Of a stretch of DNA of 64,000 nt, positions 10,390 through 22,090 are shown one piece after another. The notes under the pieces were generated by a model. That model had not been told where the DNA came from, made no database searches, and saw only the letters and a program-made list of their open reading frames with translations. Each line of letters begins with the position of its first letter. Position 1 is the first letter of the stretch. Made by a program: the position numbers and the translations under genes. The stretch comes from Halichondria panicea (taxonomy: Eukaryota > Porifera > Demospongiae > Suberitida > Halichondriidae). Where the stretch lies: positions 5,699,205-5,763,204 of the forward strand of contig NC_087378.1 of assembly GCF_963675165.1 (NCBI RefSeq), given 5' to 3'.

Positions 10390-12195
10390 AGTCATAAAAA
10401 AATCAGAAGTGGATTTGCGTTGTCACTGCTAACCTCTTCGTCATTCTGTGACTGGTCATCAACTCCTGACTCAGCATCAATATCAGCAGATGTAAGTGGT
10501 GGCTCCACTGTAGAGGACTCTCCCTGACCATCACCAATGTAATCCCCCCCTAACCCCCGCAGAGTCTCCATGTAAGATTTCTCTTGCTCGTGGTGTGTTT
10601 TCTTCTGGAGGTTCCTATTCCATGTCTACATAGTGCCCATGTGCCTATGTATATAATTACCCCTCTTGTGGATATGTTCTCTTCTTATGCGATCCGAATC
10701 CCACTCCTGCTGCTCCTGACGTCACAGCGTCTAGTGGTACATCGACCCCCATCTGAACAAGACAGAAAATCCTCCACACAGGTCCAAGGTTCAAGGTACT
10801 AATTATCGTATGCTCAATTATGTTCTACCTTGTGCCATATTTGTTTTGCAGGTGTAATGTACATGGCCGTTTTTCCCTGTAGATCAGAGCTAAACCGTGG
10901 AAGCCTTCAACAGTTGTTGTCAGCCTCCCATGGTCAGATACATAATCCAGATACATAATCCTGGGGGTATACACTCAACCAGTCCCTTAAAGCCTTCAAC
11001 TTGAGCCAGGCAGGTGAATTTGTGCTTTCCTCTGTATGGGCTGCCATCCTCCGTCAGCTATAAAATAGCTTATTAATCAGAAACATGACTTTACGTACCT
11101 TATCATGACAGCACCATGACAGCACCAGGGAGATGAATGCTCATCCAGGCAGTAGTGCTGATAAAAGTTGAGAATTGCCTCAGAGAAGGCATTTTCCTTC
11201 CCCATGATCTGGTCTGAGGCGATCAGGTTGGCCTTACAACCCTGGCATCTGTCATGCGTTTGCATTTGAAGCTGGCTGCCCGGCACTGCAAATAGTAGGA
11301 GTAAGTTTTAAAAGAACAATAATTAACTAACCTCACACTTTCTTTGCTTTATTTTTTGCATAGTACCTTCGGGAAAATGCCGACAGAAAATACTCGAGGA
11401 CTTACTTCAAAAACAAAACCAGCAGCATTCACCTTGCCTAATATCTCATTAAACATATCCCCCTTGGTACTGCCGGATGTGCCCTCCCAATTGTGCCCTG
11501 GACCTTTCTTAGTTCTGTGAGAAAACCATGCAATGGCACCGCTCTCGTAATCGTGCAAAGAAGCTGAGGAATTGTTGGAATAGTGGCCCCGGGTCAGCCA
11601 TCATAGGAACCAACCCATTTTTTGTCATCACCACTGTTCACAATATTTTTTCGTACCTGACCACAGGACCATTCCGCTAACTTTGTGACGTGGATCTCCT
11701 GACTCTCTAGCTTCTGAATGATGTGCGATGCCATTGTGTGCTGGAACATGGTGGAAGACCCAACCAGCCACTCAATCGAACGTAATCAACATGCAGGTGG
11801 AGAAACTGGGTAATATTGTTGCCACAAACAGTTTGAATCGTGGATAGTACAAAGCACTGAAAAGAAACGCCTCCACTCGACACAAATGAAGACAGTGTTT
11901 CGAGTCTCTGCACTATTCCCAACCTTACATCTGTCAATGCTAGTTCAGGAACTTGGACACTCATGCTGATTGTACTGGGACTGGGGTCTGTCTGCACACT
12001 TGCGCTGATTGTACTGGGACTGGGGTCTGTCTCATCTACTGAAGTCTGCACTCCTACATGTAGATCGGGTCCTATGCTGGACAAATCTGCTCTGTATTTA
12101 ATATGGTGTAGATTTATTTGTTATTAATTACTCTGTGTAGCTTACCTAATCTTATTTTCTTGGCTTCAGTTGCAGCTAGAAGTGGAGGCATTCTC
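10390..12195 (-). pseudogene. Decayed multi-exon DDE-type transposase-like gene
   Basis: Minus-strand exons in order: MPPLLAATEAKKIRL (about 12193-12149, GTAAGC donor); a serine/proline-rich exon with two imperfect copies of DPSPSTISxSVQ (to about 11.8 kb); a block with SHIIQKLESQEIHVTKLAEW ending at a GTACGA donor; YESGAIAWFSHRTKKGPGHN with GTSGSTKGDMFNEILGKVNA (about 11.55-11.40 kb); CQGCKANLIASDQIMGKENA (about 11.25 kb); DGSPYRGKHKFTCLAQVEGF (about 11.03 kb); and an acidic tail near 10.45 kb. The HRTKKGPGHNWEGTSG and DGSPYRGKH blocks match a DDE-like transposase family of aquatic invertebrates that I recognise but cannot name. Stops and one frame-breaking 11-bp duplication (11104-11125) mark it as dead. 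Confidence 0.55.
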
Positions 12196-12684
12196 ACAAA
12201 ACCAAAGTCTAGTCAATGTTTTTACTTTGTGTGCATGTGGTTACTACTGCAGCTGTTCATCTACCGTTAGCGCACGCATTTCTGCGAGTGCAAGTCTCAG
12301 ATTGCACACGTGATCTAACGTTGCATTTTTGTGGTTAAATTATGTCAATTTGTTGCTATGTGCGGGCACCCTTAAGGGACAATCGAATAACACACTACCG
12401 CGTGCTGAAACAACATGTTTGTTTTTACAGTGTATGCTTGATATGATATATGTACATGATATAATTATATAGTATGCTAGTATGTACATGATATATATAG
12501 TATGTACATAATTATAACATGATAATTATAGCTAATAGCTACTGCTACTAAAATAACACTTTTGGCGCCCCATAAAAATGTATATTATTATAAAACCATT
12601 TTTACAGAGGGTGTGTTTAAAAAATTAATAGACCTTTTTACTTAACTCAATGGAATGTGCTGACATTGCAATTAGTTACACCCA
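12196..12684. other. No gene; TATA-rich spacer
   Basis: Very AT-rich with repeated ATGTACATGATATA words at about 12440-12535. The word GGTGTGTTTAAAAAATTAA at 12610 recurs in direct orientation at about 13182, bracketing the foldback element. Confidence 0.4.
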
Positions 12685-13078
12685 TTTTACTATCAAATGT
12701 GCATGAAAATGATCACTTTAGCTGTACTGCCATGTGCTTGATCTATTTATGCAAGACGGCATGCAAAATTGAAGTTTTAGAATGAATAATGCACGAGTGA
12801 TTGTTAGCAAGCGCTCAGGAGAGGAGCTACAGCCCAAGCAGTTATGACAGTAAATCCAACCTTCAGTGACTTGCAGCTGCAGTAAGCTAAGGTATAGAGG
12901 ATTTGTTGCAGAAAAATCACTCTTACTGGTTGGATTACTGTCTTACCTGCTTGTTTTCTGTGGGCTCTCCTGAGCGCTTGCTAACAATCACTCGTGCATT
13001 ATTCAATAGCTAAACTTCAATTTTGCATGATCAAGCATCATTTTCATGCACAATTTTCATGCACATTTGATAGTAAAA
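12685..13078. repeat. Foldback (palindromic) MITE-like element
   Basis: The two halves are inverted copies. The outer arms are TTTTACTATCAAATGTGCAT at the left and ATGCACATTTGATAGTAAAA at the right. The inner arms run from AATAATGCACGAGTGATTGT to AGCGCTCAGGAGA and return as TCTCCTGAGCGCTTGCTAAC. Short insertions separate matched blocks and the centre lies near 12.88 kb. No protein is encoded. Such full-length foldbacks are usually non-autonomous DNA elements, but the parent family is not evident. Confidence 0.7.
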
Positions 13079-13639
13079 GTCGGCGTGACAGCAGCACTTC
13101 CGTCCCAAATTAACTCTAATGAAATTCCTTCTACCGTTGTGTGGAAAGGACTAGAGTTTTTCATTGAGGTGTGTTTTAAAGGAGGTGTGTTTTAAAAAAT
13201 TAAGTAGTGCAAGTTTTTCATTTTGTAAGACAGGTTCCTTGAGGCAATGGGCGTGGGCAGACGCACTGAGTGCGGCACATAGAAAATCAACCTCAGGCAG
13301 GTAGTTGCAGGTAGTTGAAAGTACAAAGCTGCTCTGTTGACAGACTCGAGTGCAAGAGCAAGGGAGAGGGTAGGTCAAGCTCAAGTGCCTTGATGGTGCC
13401 GTCTATGTCGACTAGACTAGCCTAAGTTGGAGATGAACAAACTGTTTAATTGGAGCATTGTTAGAAAGCGGACATCCCACTTCATCAGTATTAGAAGTAA
13501 AAAGTAAGTAGAGAACATTGACTTTGGTGGTCAGTTGTACTAATCCGTGAATATCTAATTCTGACTGAGTTTACCTTATTAGTAGGTTCCTACTATCCCT
13601 GAAGCAAGAAGCTGTTACAAAAGGCCTGTACCAGAGCAC

Positions 13640-13855
13640 CACCACGTGGTCCAACAGCCAGGCTGTGAGTATGAGACCCGTGATGTGGATTGCAGCTGTA
13701 CTCATCACAACCCACTCAACCAGCGAATCGAACAGCTCATCAGCTGGCACGACCGAGGACTGGCACTACTTCAAGTCGAGATGGAACGAGCGACTAGGTT
13801 GGAAGGCACTGACAAGGGCTGTGATGACCAGCTCCGCAAGGACCTCACCAGGGAG
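13640..13855 (+). pseudogene. Old gag-like relic, left piece (interrupted by LTR element)
   Basis: The open frame contains CEYETRDVDCSCTHHNPLNQ, then EQLISWHDRGLALLQVEMER and RKDLTRE, and ends exactly where the LTR begins. The sequence resuming after the right LTR (from 23223) continues a retroelement-like frame, so this is inferred to be the left part of an older gag-like gene split by the insertion. I do not recognise the family of this piece alone. Confidence 0.35.
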
Positions 13856-14139
13856 TGTGGCGTACTCCTAGTAACCACTAACCACAAACACTCAATCTGT
13901 GGTCAAGTTGAACTATGTGCTGACTAGAAATATCTTAGTTGTTCTAGAGTATTCTTACACTAAGCAATTTTCTGGACTATTCTATGTATTGTTCTGGTTT
14001 GTTCTAGAACTGTTTTGTTTTGTATTTCAGTTTTGTGTGTAAGTTGTGTTATTCGTGCGTGTGTTATTCGTGCGTGTTCTTTATGGTTTAAGACAGCTGT
14101 TAAAGTCAATTCTCCTAGAGTCAAGAGTACTACGTTACA
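13856..14139 (+). repeat. 5' LTR of the Gmr1-like element
   Basis: 284 bp, TG...CA termini. It is longer than the 3' LTR because of extra segments, including a 15-bp tandem duplication of the GTGTTATTCGTGC region near 14045-14075. Confidence 0.85.
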
Positions 14140-14141
14140 GT

Positions 14142-14159
14142 TGGTGGCAGCGGTGGGAT
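14142..14159 (+). promoter_or_regulatory. Primer-binding site complementary to a tRNA-Leu 3' end
   Basis: TGGTGGCAGCGGTGGGAT lies 2 bp after the LTR. Its complement, ATCCCACCGCTGCCACCA, matches the T-arm and acceptor end of eukaryotic leucine tRNAs plus CCA. Confidence 0.75.
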
Positions 14160-14236
14160 TCTCAATTGTCCTGACTCTACTCGACAAGCCTGAGATAGCC
14201 GTGTGAAAGACTTTAGTGTGACTGGTACTGGCATAT

Positions 14237-15110
14237 GACTGAGCAAGGTGGGAGTAGGACAAGAGCCACGATGGAAGAAGAACACCAAGATGTGCAGACG
14301 AATGGAGGGGGAGGTTCGAAGCCATGTTAATGATGCTCCAGGAGCAGCAGAGGATGATGGCGGAGCAGCATCAAGCTCAGCAAAGAGTTCTGCTAGAGAT
14401 GTTACAAACTCAGCAGGAAGAGCAGCGTGCCTATCGCCAGGAGATGGAGGAGCTGCGACCTGTGAGGCACCATGAAGAGACAAGGCATAAATTGCCTAAG
14501 CCTGTTTTCAAGAAATTAGAAGAGACTGATGACTTTTTGGAGACATTTGAGCGGGTTGCCACCCAACATGATTGGCCGGATAATGCGTGGGCTGTCCAGC
14601 TGGCGGGACTGTTGACCGGTAGAGCACAAGCTGCCCAGGATTACAAGAAAGTGAAGGAGGCAATCTTGCATCGGTTTGACGTCAACGAAGAAACACATCG
14701 CAGAAGATTCAGGGAGGACCGGAAGAAGCCAGAAGAATCTTACAGAGAGTGGCTATGGCGCATCACAAACCACAAACCACTTTGACAAGTGGTGCAAAGA
14801 CTCAACAATGCCAATGAAGGAGCTTGTTGTCATGGAGCAGGCTCTCTGGGGAATGGTCTAACTGTCTGGCTGAGAGAGCAGTCATTGGAGGAGCTGGCGA
14901 AACTTGCAGAGGACTACACTCTGGCCATGAAGGGTAAAGACCAGCCCCCCTATCCTCTCCAGGGACACCAGCCGTGGAAACTCAGGAAACAAGAACACCG
15001 GAATGGATTTCGTACAGAGCCAAGAACCAAGGTCAATACTGCCGGAGAAAAGCAATGCTTTCATTGTCACCAGTGGGGTAGTACAATTGCCTCAAGCGAA
15101 GCCTGTCGCA
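14237..15110 (+). pseudogene. gag of the Gmr1-like element
   Basis: The gag region opens with a glutamine-rich coiled-coil stretch (QEQQRMMAEQHQAQQ, about 14340-14440). A capsid-like block follows (TDDFLETFERVATQHDWPDN, AWAVQLAGLLTGRAQAAQDY), then REDRKKPEESYREWLWRIT. The frame switches at 14765-14778, where a 7-bp unit (ACAAACC) is duplicated; ignoring one copy keeps one frame through a DKWCKD block. A cysteine/histidine segment CFHCHQWG near 15057 is a degenerate zinc knuckle. It would have formed the nucleocapsid and capsid of virus-like particles. It is not functional as written. Confidence 0.75.
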
Positions 15111-15480
15111 AGGGAAAGCTCAAGTGGGGGAAAGTTGGAGGAAAGTCTGTTCAGATGCTTTTGGACTCTGGATGCAGTCGAACGATGGTGAGTGCCAACA
15201 GTGTGGATTCTTCCAAGATCAGTAAGGCAGAAACGGTGGCTGTTTTGTGCGTGCACGGAGACACGGTAGAGTATCCTACAGCAATGGTAGAGCTCGCTTT
15301 AGGAGGCCATACCAGGAAAGCAAACGTTGCTGTTGCCCCTAGCCTACCGGTACCAGTGCTCCTTGGAAGAGACCTCTACGATATCAGAAGTGGATGGAAG
15401 TCTTCAGATACTGGATACATGGTGGAGACTAGGTCTCAAAAGAAGATACGAGAATCGAAATCGATGGATGATCTGATCTG
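15111..15480 (+). pseudogene. Aspartic protease domain of the Gmr1-like element
   Basis: VQMLLDSGCSRTMVSANSVD carries the catalytic D-S-G triplet, followed by a second hydrophobic strand set (VALVELALGG-like) and PVPVLLGRDL, the usual LGRD/LGxD near the end of retropepsins. The protease would cut the Gag-Pol polyprotein. It shares a frame with the end of gag, with no stop between them from about 14789 to 15481. Confidence 0.75.
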
Positions 15481-15617
15481 ATGGATCTGAACGAGCAAGC
15501 CGTATTGTCAGAGCTATTTGATCAATCGTTGGAGCTAGAAGTTCCAGAGGCAAACATTGCCTCTGAAGAGCATGAAAATCTTAGGAGGGAGGACATGGCA
15601 GAACGTTAGAAGAGGAG

Positions 15618-16840
15618 ATGAATGCAGAACCAGTGTCCCCCTTAGATGCTTCGAAAGAACAAATTCAAGCATGGCAGGAAAACAACGCAACGCTAGTAAA
15701 AGTTCGTGATTATGCAAGTTCCCAACCCGAAGATGGAACCGAAGGAGAGAATGTTTTCTTCTATAGGCTGCTGTATCGTCACTGGCAACCGAGAAAACGA
15801 GGAGAAGACGGAGTGCAGGCAGTCGAGCAGTTGGTGCTACCGACTCAGTGCCGACAACTGGTATTACGACTGGCGCATGATGTGCCTACAGCTGGCCATC
15901 TAAGAGTCACTAAAACCCGAAACCGAGTACTCCAGAGATACTATTGGCCTGGTGTTTTCAAGGAGGTAACGGAGTATTGTACTACCTGTGAAGTTTGTCA
16001 AAGAAGTCGTGGAAGGAGGCCAGCTCGTGCTCCTCTGGTCTCAATGCCATTGATTCAGAAGCCTTTTTCAAGGATAGCAATGGATATTGTTGGGCCACTG
16101 CCAAGGACGCAACGAGGGAATCGGTATATCCTTACTATCTGTGACTATGCCACTCGATACCCAAAGGCAATTCCATTGCCAAGTGTGGAAGCTGGAAGCT
16201 ACACGTGTTGCACGGGAGCTACTTTTGCTCTTTACTCGAGTTGGAGTTCCTGAGGATGACCAAGGAACTAACTTTATGTCTTCATTGCTAGCCGAACAAC
16301 TCCATACCACCCTCAAACCGACGGGTTGGTGGAGAAGTCAATGCTTCGGAAGTTTACAAGCCGGAACCAGAAAGATTGGGACGAGTACCTTCCATATTTG
16401 CTCTTTTCTTATAGAGAAGTCCCACAGGAGAGTACTGGATTCTCACCATTTGAGCTGTTGTACGGGCATAGAGTGCGAGGGCCACTCGACGTAATACGAG
16501 AGGGATGGACAGAAGAGAGGTCACCAGAGTTCCCAGTAATTGCTCATGTGGTCCAGATGCGAGATCGCTTGGAAGAAATGATGGAGATTGTGCAGGAGAC
16601 TACAAGCAAAGCCCAGCAAAAGCAGAAGAGGTACTATGACAAGGGTACCAAGAAACGAGAGCTGAAAGCCGGTGATCAAGTCTTGGTTTTGCTACCCAAA
16701 GAAGAAAATAAGCTCAAGTTGGAATGGGTTGGTCCCTATAGAGCTGTTACTCCAGTGGACTATGAAGTAGCCACATCAGGGCGGAGGCAGAAGAAGAAGA
16801 TATACTACATCAACCTCTTGAAGCTGTGGAAGTGTCCAAC
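15618..16840 (+). pseudogene. Integrase of the Gmr1-like element (upstream of RT)
   Basis: Order of features: HHCC zinc finger (HDVPTAGH ... CTTCEVC, about 15.87-16.0 kb), catalytic core with first aspartate in RIAMDIVGPLP (about 16.08 kb), second aspartate near DDQGTNF (16.25 kb), and glutamate in the GLVEKSM-type block near 16.33 kb, read in different frames. YLPYLLFSYREVPQESTGFS and FELLYG follow, then a GPY/F-type module (EWVGPYRAVTP ... YYINLLKLW). One uninterrupted frame (16326-17257) runs from the integrase C-terminal part through the GPY/F module into the RT N-terminus, which proves the unusual domain order. Confidence 0.85.
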
Positions 16841-16939
16841 GCAACCAGTCCCAAATCTGATGTCGATAATGGAGGAAGGGAACGAGTGTGACGAGGAAGA
16901 GTTGACCAACCTGAGTTTGTGGGAACCTGAAGAGACACT

Positions 16940-17790
16940 GTTCAATGTGACTGAGATCCAGACCCCTGACTTAAATCCAGAGGAGCGAAAGCAACTGTTG
17001 TCACTGGTGCAAGAGTTTGACTCAGTGTGTGGTCCAGCCCCGGGAAGGACAACGATTGCAGAGCATGAGATATTTGTGGCGGACGAGACTCCAATACAAC
17101 AGAGACCCTACCGTGTACCTTACTCAAGGAGGGAGGTAGTGAAAGAAGAGATCCACAAGATACTTGAAGCCGATGTCATTCGACCTTCTACCAGTCCATG
17201 GGCTTCACCTATTGTAATGGTTGGCAAGAAAGACGGATCTGTGCGGTTTTGTGTGGATTATAGTGTGTGGATTATAGAAAGCTTAACAAAGTGGCTCGCT
17301 TTGACGCTTATCCTATGCCACGCATTGAGGAGCTACTTGACAACATTGGACCTGCTAGATACATCACCACCATGGACTTAGCGAAAGGTTATTGGCAAAT
17401 ACACCTTGAGGAATCTTCTAAAGAGAAGTCGGCTTTTACAACACCGTACGAGTTTCAAGTGATGCCTTTCGGGTTGCACAATGCTCCAGCCACTTTCCAG
17501 AGGACAATGAATCGAGTGCTGGAAGGATGTGAAGAATTTGCACGTTGCTATACTGATGATCTGGTTGTGTACAGCAAATCTTGGGAAGAGCACCTACAAC
17601 ACTTGTTAGGACGTCTGCAAGCTGCCAAGTTGACCCTGAAACCGAGAAAATGTCAGTTTGGACGACGGGAAGTTCGTTATTTGGGACATGTGATTGGTGG
17701 TGGCAAAGTTAGGCCCGATCCACAGAAGCTGCAAGCAGTAGCAGAGTATCACAGACCAAGAAAGATGTACGAGCTTTCCTCGGACTAGTA
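16940..17790 (+). pseudogene. Reverse transcriptase of the Gmr1-like element
   Basis: Recognisable RT blocks in order: EADVIRPSTSPWASPIVMV, KKDGSVRFCVDY, then after a 14-bp tandem duplication (17250-17277) that shifts the frame, RKLNKVARFDAYPMPRIEEL, TTMDLAKGYWQIHL, FQVMPFGLHNAPATFQRTMN, and the active site CYTDDLVVYS (YxDD box). LKPRKCQFGRREVRYLGHVI ends the palm/thumb region. The catalytic aspartates are present, but the frame is broken. Confidence 0.88.
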
Positions 17791-18144
17791 GGATACTACA
17801 GGAAATTCACCCCCAACTTTGCGGATATTGCAGTGCCGTTAACGGACCTTACTCGAAAAAAGAAACCAGAAAAGGTTATCTGGACCGATGAATGTGATCA
17901 GTCTTTCATAGCTTTGAAGGAAACTCTGTTAAAGCATCCTGTCTTAGAGGTATTCGATCCCAACAAACAGTTTCTGTTACAAACTGATGCATCAGAACGA
18001 GGCGGTTTTGAGTCAGCGAGATTCGGACGGACAAGAAAATCCAATCGCATTTGCAAGTCGGAAGTTGCAGCCGAGGGAAAGGAATTATGCAACAATAGAA
18101 AAGGAGTGCTTGGCGGCTCTTAAGATCTTCTATACATACCTTTA
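17790..18144 (+). pseudogene. RNase H of the Gmr1-like element, 5' part
   Basis: After the RT connection (FLGLVGYYRKFTPNF in a shifted frame), the RNase H core gives LLQTDASERG with the first catalytic aspartate, then a one- or two-base shift, then LSQRDSDGQENPIAFASRKL and YATIEKECLAALKIFYTYL. Coding sequence is cut at 18144 by the CACTA-like insertion and resumes at 22776. Confidence 0.85.
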
Positions 18145-18659
18145 CACAGGGCCAGATATGGTAGTGTACAGCAATATACATTTTTGTAGACTTGATATGT
18201 ACATCATAGTTTACAGAGATATACAGAGATATACAAATAGGGTTAGTTTACATGCAAGTAAACTGTGGCACAAAGACTACAATGTAGATTCCCAAACAGT
18301 AAACTTGTTATTTGATGTACATGATTGTAAACTGGGCACATCTAGTTTACAGCAAGTTTTCAGCAAGTTTACAATGCAAATGAATTGGTGACTTTCACTG
18401 GGTGTTTTACATTTATCTATAATTATGTATGATTATAGTTACGTATGCGTCTGCGCTTGATGAATTGTTTACAACAAAAAGCATAGAAAGATGATCAATG
18501 ATCTACATGGATTAACATTATAAAAATTAACTGAGATAATGAGAGCTACTTTTGTTGCTTGAGGCAGGTAGCATTCACAATCCTTTAGTCCAATCTGGGT
18601 GTGGCGAAAATTGCATGCTGGTAATTCATTCACAAAAGAATCGTATATATCAAAACACA

Positions 18660-18828
18660 CACAAACTGCCAAAAGATGAGACATCTTGACAATATGCACT
18701 GCCAGAAGATGGGACATCTTTGCAGTACATTAAAAACACACACACAAACGTTAACAGATTGCCAAAAGATGAGACATTTTGACAATATGTACTGCCAAAA
18801 GATGGGACATCTTTGCAGTACATTAAAC

Positions 18829-18891
<63 letters not shown>

Positions 18892-19285
18892 AATTAACAG
18901 ATTGCCAAAAGAGGAGACATCTTGACAATATATGCACTGCCAGAAGATGGGACATCTTTGCGGTACATTAAACACACACATTAAACACACACACACACAC
19001 ACACAAACGTTAACAGATTGCCAAAAGATGAGACATTTTGACAATATGCACTGCCAAAAGATGGGACATCTTTGCAGTACATTAAAAACACACACACACA
19101 CACACAAACGTTAACAGATTGCCAAAAGATGAGACAACTTGACAATATGTACTGCCAAAAGATGGGACATCTTTGCGGTACATTAAACACACACACACAC
19201 AAACGTTAACAGATTGCCAAAAGATGAGACATCTAAAAGATAGGACATACACACACAAAAAGAAAACGATTGCCAAAAGATCTGT
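18660..19285. repeat. Six-unit minisatellite with embedded CA arrays
   Basis: Units of roughly 95-135 bp begin AACAGATTGCCAAAAGATGA and contain GACAATATGCACTGCC, AAGATGGGACATCTTTGC and GTACATTAAA. Each is followed by a CA-rich tract of varying length (longest at about 18829-18892, with CG steps). The sixth unit is truncated. Open frames through this block are artefacts of the repeat. Confidence 0.9.
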
Positions 19286-19858
19286 AATGTTTGGCATACA
19301 GGGCTGCATCCAGGACTTTCTTTTGAGGATTTTAGGACAGGGGGGCGAACTAAGATATCTGCGAACTGTGCCAAACTAGAAGGGTCTGGGGGCTGGGGGC
19401 TTCAATTGAGGGCCTTAGATCGATTCTGGTGCAATTTAGGTGCCTATTAATGAATCTGCCTGATCGTAGGGGGGCGGGGGTGAATTACTCTCCTCTCCAT
19501 CCCCTCAATGCCCTTCCTTAACAACTGTTGTATAGTATAATAGTATAGTAGTAATAATTATTAATCACTCACAATTTTCACAGTGGATCCTGTCCGGATC
19601 AGCAATCTTTGGGTCGGCCATGGGGTACGTACATGTAGGTTGGTTTAGCCTGCCAATTCACATTCCTAGAGTTTTGTCCTCGCAAAGAGATAGTTTAAAT
19701 AGCTAAGTATCACCGGCATGCACTAGCACCACAAAACAGTTCAGTGCAGTACAGATAAAGGTCTCAGCTAGCTAGCTAGTTATGTGATATGTACCTCGTG
19801 TTGAAGGTCAAAGTTGATTTTTAAACATTATTCAAAGTTCATTTTGCTAGAATTAAAA

Positions 19859-20890
19859 ATGGCTACGGTAGAGCTTGAGTCTCCTTTGCCAAATTCTAGT
19901 GCTACTATGAACAGTACAGGTGCTGGAAAAAGATATAGCCGATCTAACACCCTCGAAGAGAAGAGAAAAATGAGAAGCGAGAGAAAAAAGCAAAGGAAAT
20001 CAAGAATAAAAGCTGTTGAGGCCCATTTAAGCCAGGAAAAGGCTTTAAGGAATAAAGCGGAAAAGAATGTGGTTCTATGCATAAGTACATCACTTATATA
20101 TAAGAGGGTGACTTATACATAAGGGTGACTTATACATAAGTACATCACCTATATATAAGAGGGTGACTTATACAGAGGTGGCGGTGGGAGCTTCAACAGA
20201 GAAAGGAGAGTATGGCACGTGAGAGGGCATTGCAATCGGACACGCTCAAGCGTCACGAGAGAGTACACGAAATCGATCAAGATTTGCTGCATGATCCACC
20301 AGATGTGACAGAAAGTACTGAAATGTATATTGGTCGGGGATCATTTCTGTTTCGTAATGTAAAAGTGGCTGTGAAAGAACTGCTCCCCCACTCATTACTA
20401 GACGATCTTAACAAAGAAGCAAATATCTTAGCTCGCTTTTCTCACCCTTATCTACCTTTCTACTACAAAGCCACTCAGGATTGTAATGCAATTTCATGGT
20501 TTTGGAACTACATCGATGGACACTGACTGATGCTTCAGCTTAAGGAAACAGTTTTAACACTTTGTGCCCAACTTATGGAGTTCACGTCCTACATAATGAT
20601 GCAACAACATTTTGATTGGCGAGAGCCTTACTGAGGCACCGGTAACTGATTCATCAAGTCGGAGGTATATGCAGCTAGTAGTGATAGACTTTGGGAAAGC
20701 AACAACAGTAGAACGAGGAAAACGATACCACCTCTCTGAAAGTGAAAAGGCCGAATATATTCGTCGCTATTCCCATATTGCACCTGAAGTTGTCGAAGGA
20801 CTAACAAAACAGTCCAAAATGAGTGACATGTATGCTGTTTGGTGGTATTCTCCTAGAGTAAAATACTCAGAGGTGATGTACATGTAAGGA
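19859..20890 (+). pseudogene. Decayed protein-kinase gene carried inside the CACTA-like element
   Basis: First exon from ATG at 19859: a serine/threonine-rich start and a strongly basic coiled-coil segment (EEKRKMRSERKKQRKSRIKA ... SQEKALRNKAEKN). A 106-bp intron-like segment (20069-20174) with tandem duplications follows, then a second coiled-coil stretch (QQRKESMARERAL) and a kinase domain: glycine-loop-like IGRGSF, VAVKELL with the ATP-binding lysine, NKEANILARFSHPYLPF with the helix-C glutamate, an HND catalytic-loop remnant near 20600, DFGKAT (metal-binding DFG) and IAPEVVEGL (APE). A stop after the hinge (20523) and a deletion between HND and NNIL inactivate it. Related coiled-coil kinases are numerous in sponges. 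It was presumably captured from the host. Confidence 0.72.
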
Positions 20891-21476
20891 AAGCCATAGA
20901 TGACTTCTCAGTCAAATGTCGTTCTCCAAGATATTTGTTCAGGCCTACTGCGCAAAATGGAATTATATTTAGCTTAGATTAATAATTAATTTTGTGATTA
21001 ATATTTAACCTTTTGCACATGACTCATTAATAAAATTGCAAGTGATCCATGCCATGAATTCATTATGGGACAATGCAAAGAAAATCACACCATTGCATGT
21101 ACGTGCCGTATATATACATTTAAAAATAAAAATTCAGTTGGACAATAGTGACACTACCAGTACCCTTTGTGTTCCTATTACTCTACCAAAGTCAATGTCT
21201 GTTTCACAAAAAGCCACTCTTTTCTTTATACTAGATATTCGAACATATTCAGATGTAGACAATGATCTACTTGAGTAGGACCTCCAAACCAGACTTTGCA
21301 ATTATGCTCATCGTAAAAAGTGACGTAAGCAATCCATTCAGACAAAACTTGGAAACTTGTACATTGAGATGCACCGGAATATGCTTTTATGTTTAAGCTG
21401 ATCTGGAACCATCACATGAGACTTTGTGACATAGCGACTGTTTGCAGAGCCAAGCACGAATCCATCTATCGCTGTG
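20891..21476. other. Interior of CACTA-like element, no confident gene
   Basis: A plus-strand frame at 21036-21278 (MQVIHAMNSLWDNAKKITPL ... DVDNDLLE) could be the kinase 3' part or an unrelated captured exon. I do not recognise it. Confidence 0.3.
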
Positions 21477-22090
21477 CTAAGTGTTGTGACCTACAGCTAC
21501 CGACATTATAATACGATCTAACATATCTTTCTGATATGATTCCCATGCATTTTCGATAATAGGGAATGACGGTTTAATGGTGACCGATCGAGAATGTTGT
21601 GTTTGAGCCAGTGCTTGCTCCAAAGAACAAGCTTGCAGGGCGTAGGTGTGATGAACTAGTAGTGGATCAATTGGCCAATTTTCGGCACCATAGTATTGGC
21701 CTGACATAAAACGTCGCATGAGCTGAAGTGATATGTTCTTACAGTTTGTGTGGTATGAGCCTAGCACCCCATTAAGACGCTCAAAGCTGAATAGCCAAAA
21801 AGAATAGACAGGGCCAAAGTCTAAAAAACACACTCCATCAGATGGGCGTGGAGGTGCATGTTGATCGTGTAGTTTCTTTGTCCATAAAGTTGTTCAAATA
21901 CTTTACAAAAATCCATCAACAAAGAATCACCCTTCCGTAGACGTTGACATAGTGTGTTAACAGCTTTAACAAACAGTCATAGTCTTTGTGAGGAATTACT
22001 CCTTTCACGTGACGATTAACCCCAATGGTATCATTGAACACAAACTTGACTGGCGTTCTGAGAGTAAGTTTTTTTTGTTGGCAATACGTC
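21477..22090 (-). pseudogene. CACTA/EnSpm transposase C-terminal fragment
   Basis: On the minus strand the blocks read RHVKGVIPHKDYDCLLKLLT, then MHLHAHLMECVLDFGPVYSF over a frame change, then FWLFSFERLNGVLGSYHTNC, NISLQLMRRFMSG. The combination of HLHxHL, DFGPVYxFWLFxFERxNGxLG and QLMRRF is characteristic of the conserved C-terminal region of CACTA-type transposases in animals (DUF4218-like region). At least two frame breaks are visible and the DDE part is missing, so the copy is not autonomous. Confidence 0.72.

Noticed and set aside
18660..19285. Regular repeats that superficially resemble a CRISPR array
   Set aside because: The spacers are CA tracts and repeated core sequence, not unique DNA; the context is a eukaryotic transposon.
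18630..19310. Overlapping open frames with Cys/Val-rich or His/Thr-rich translations
   Set aside because: They are translations of the CA-bearing minisatellite in several frames; no start context, domains or splice signals.
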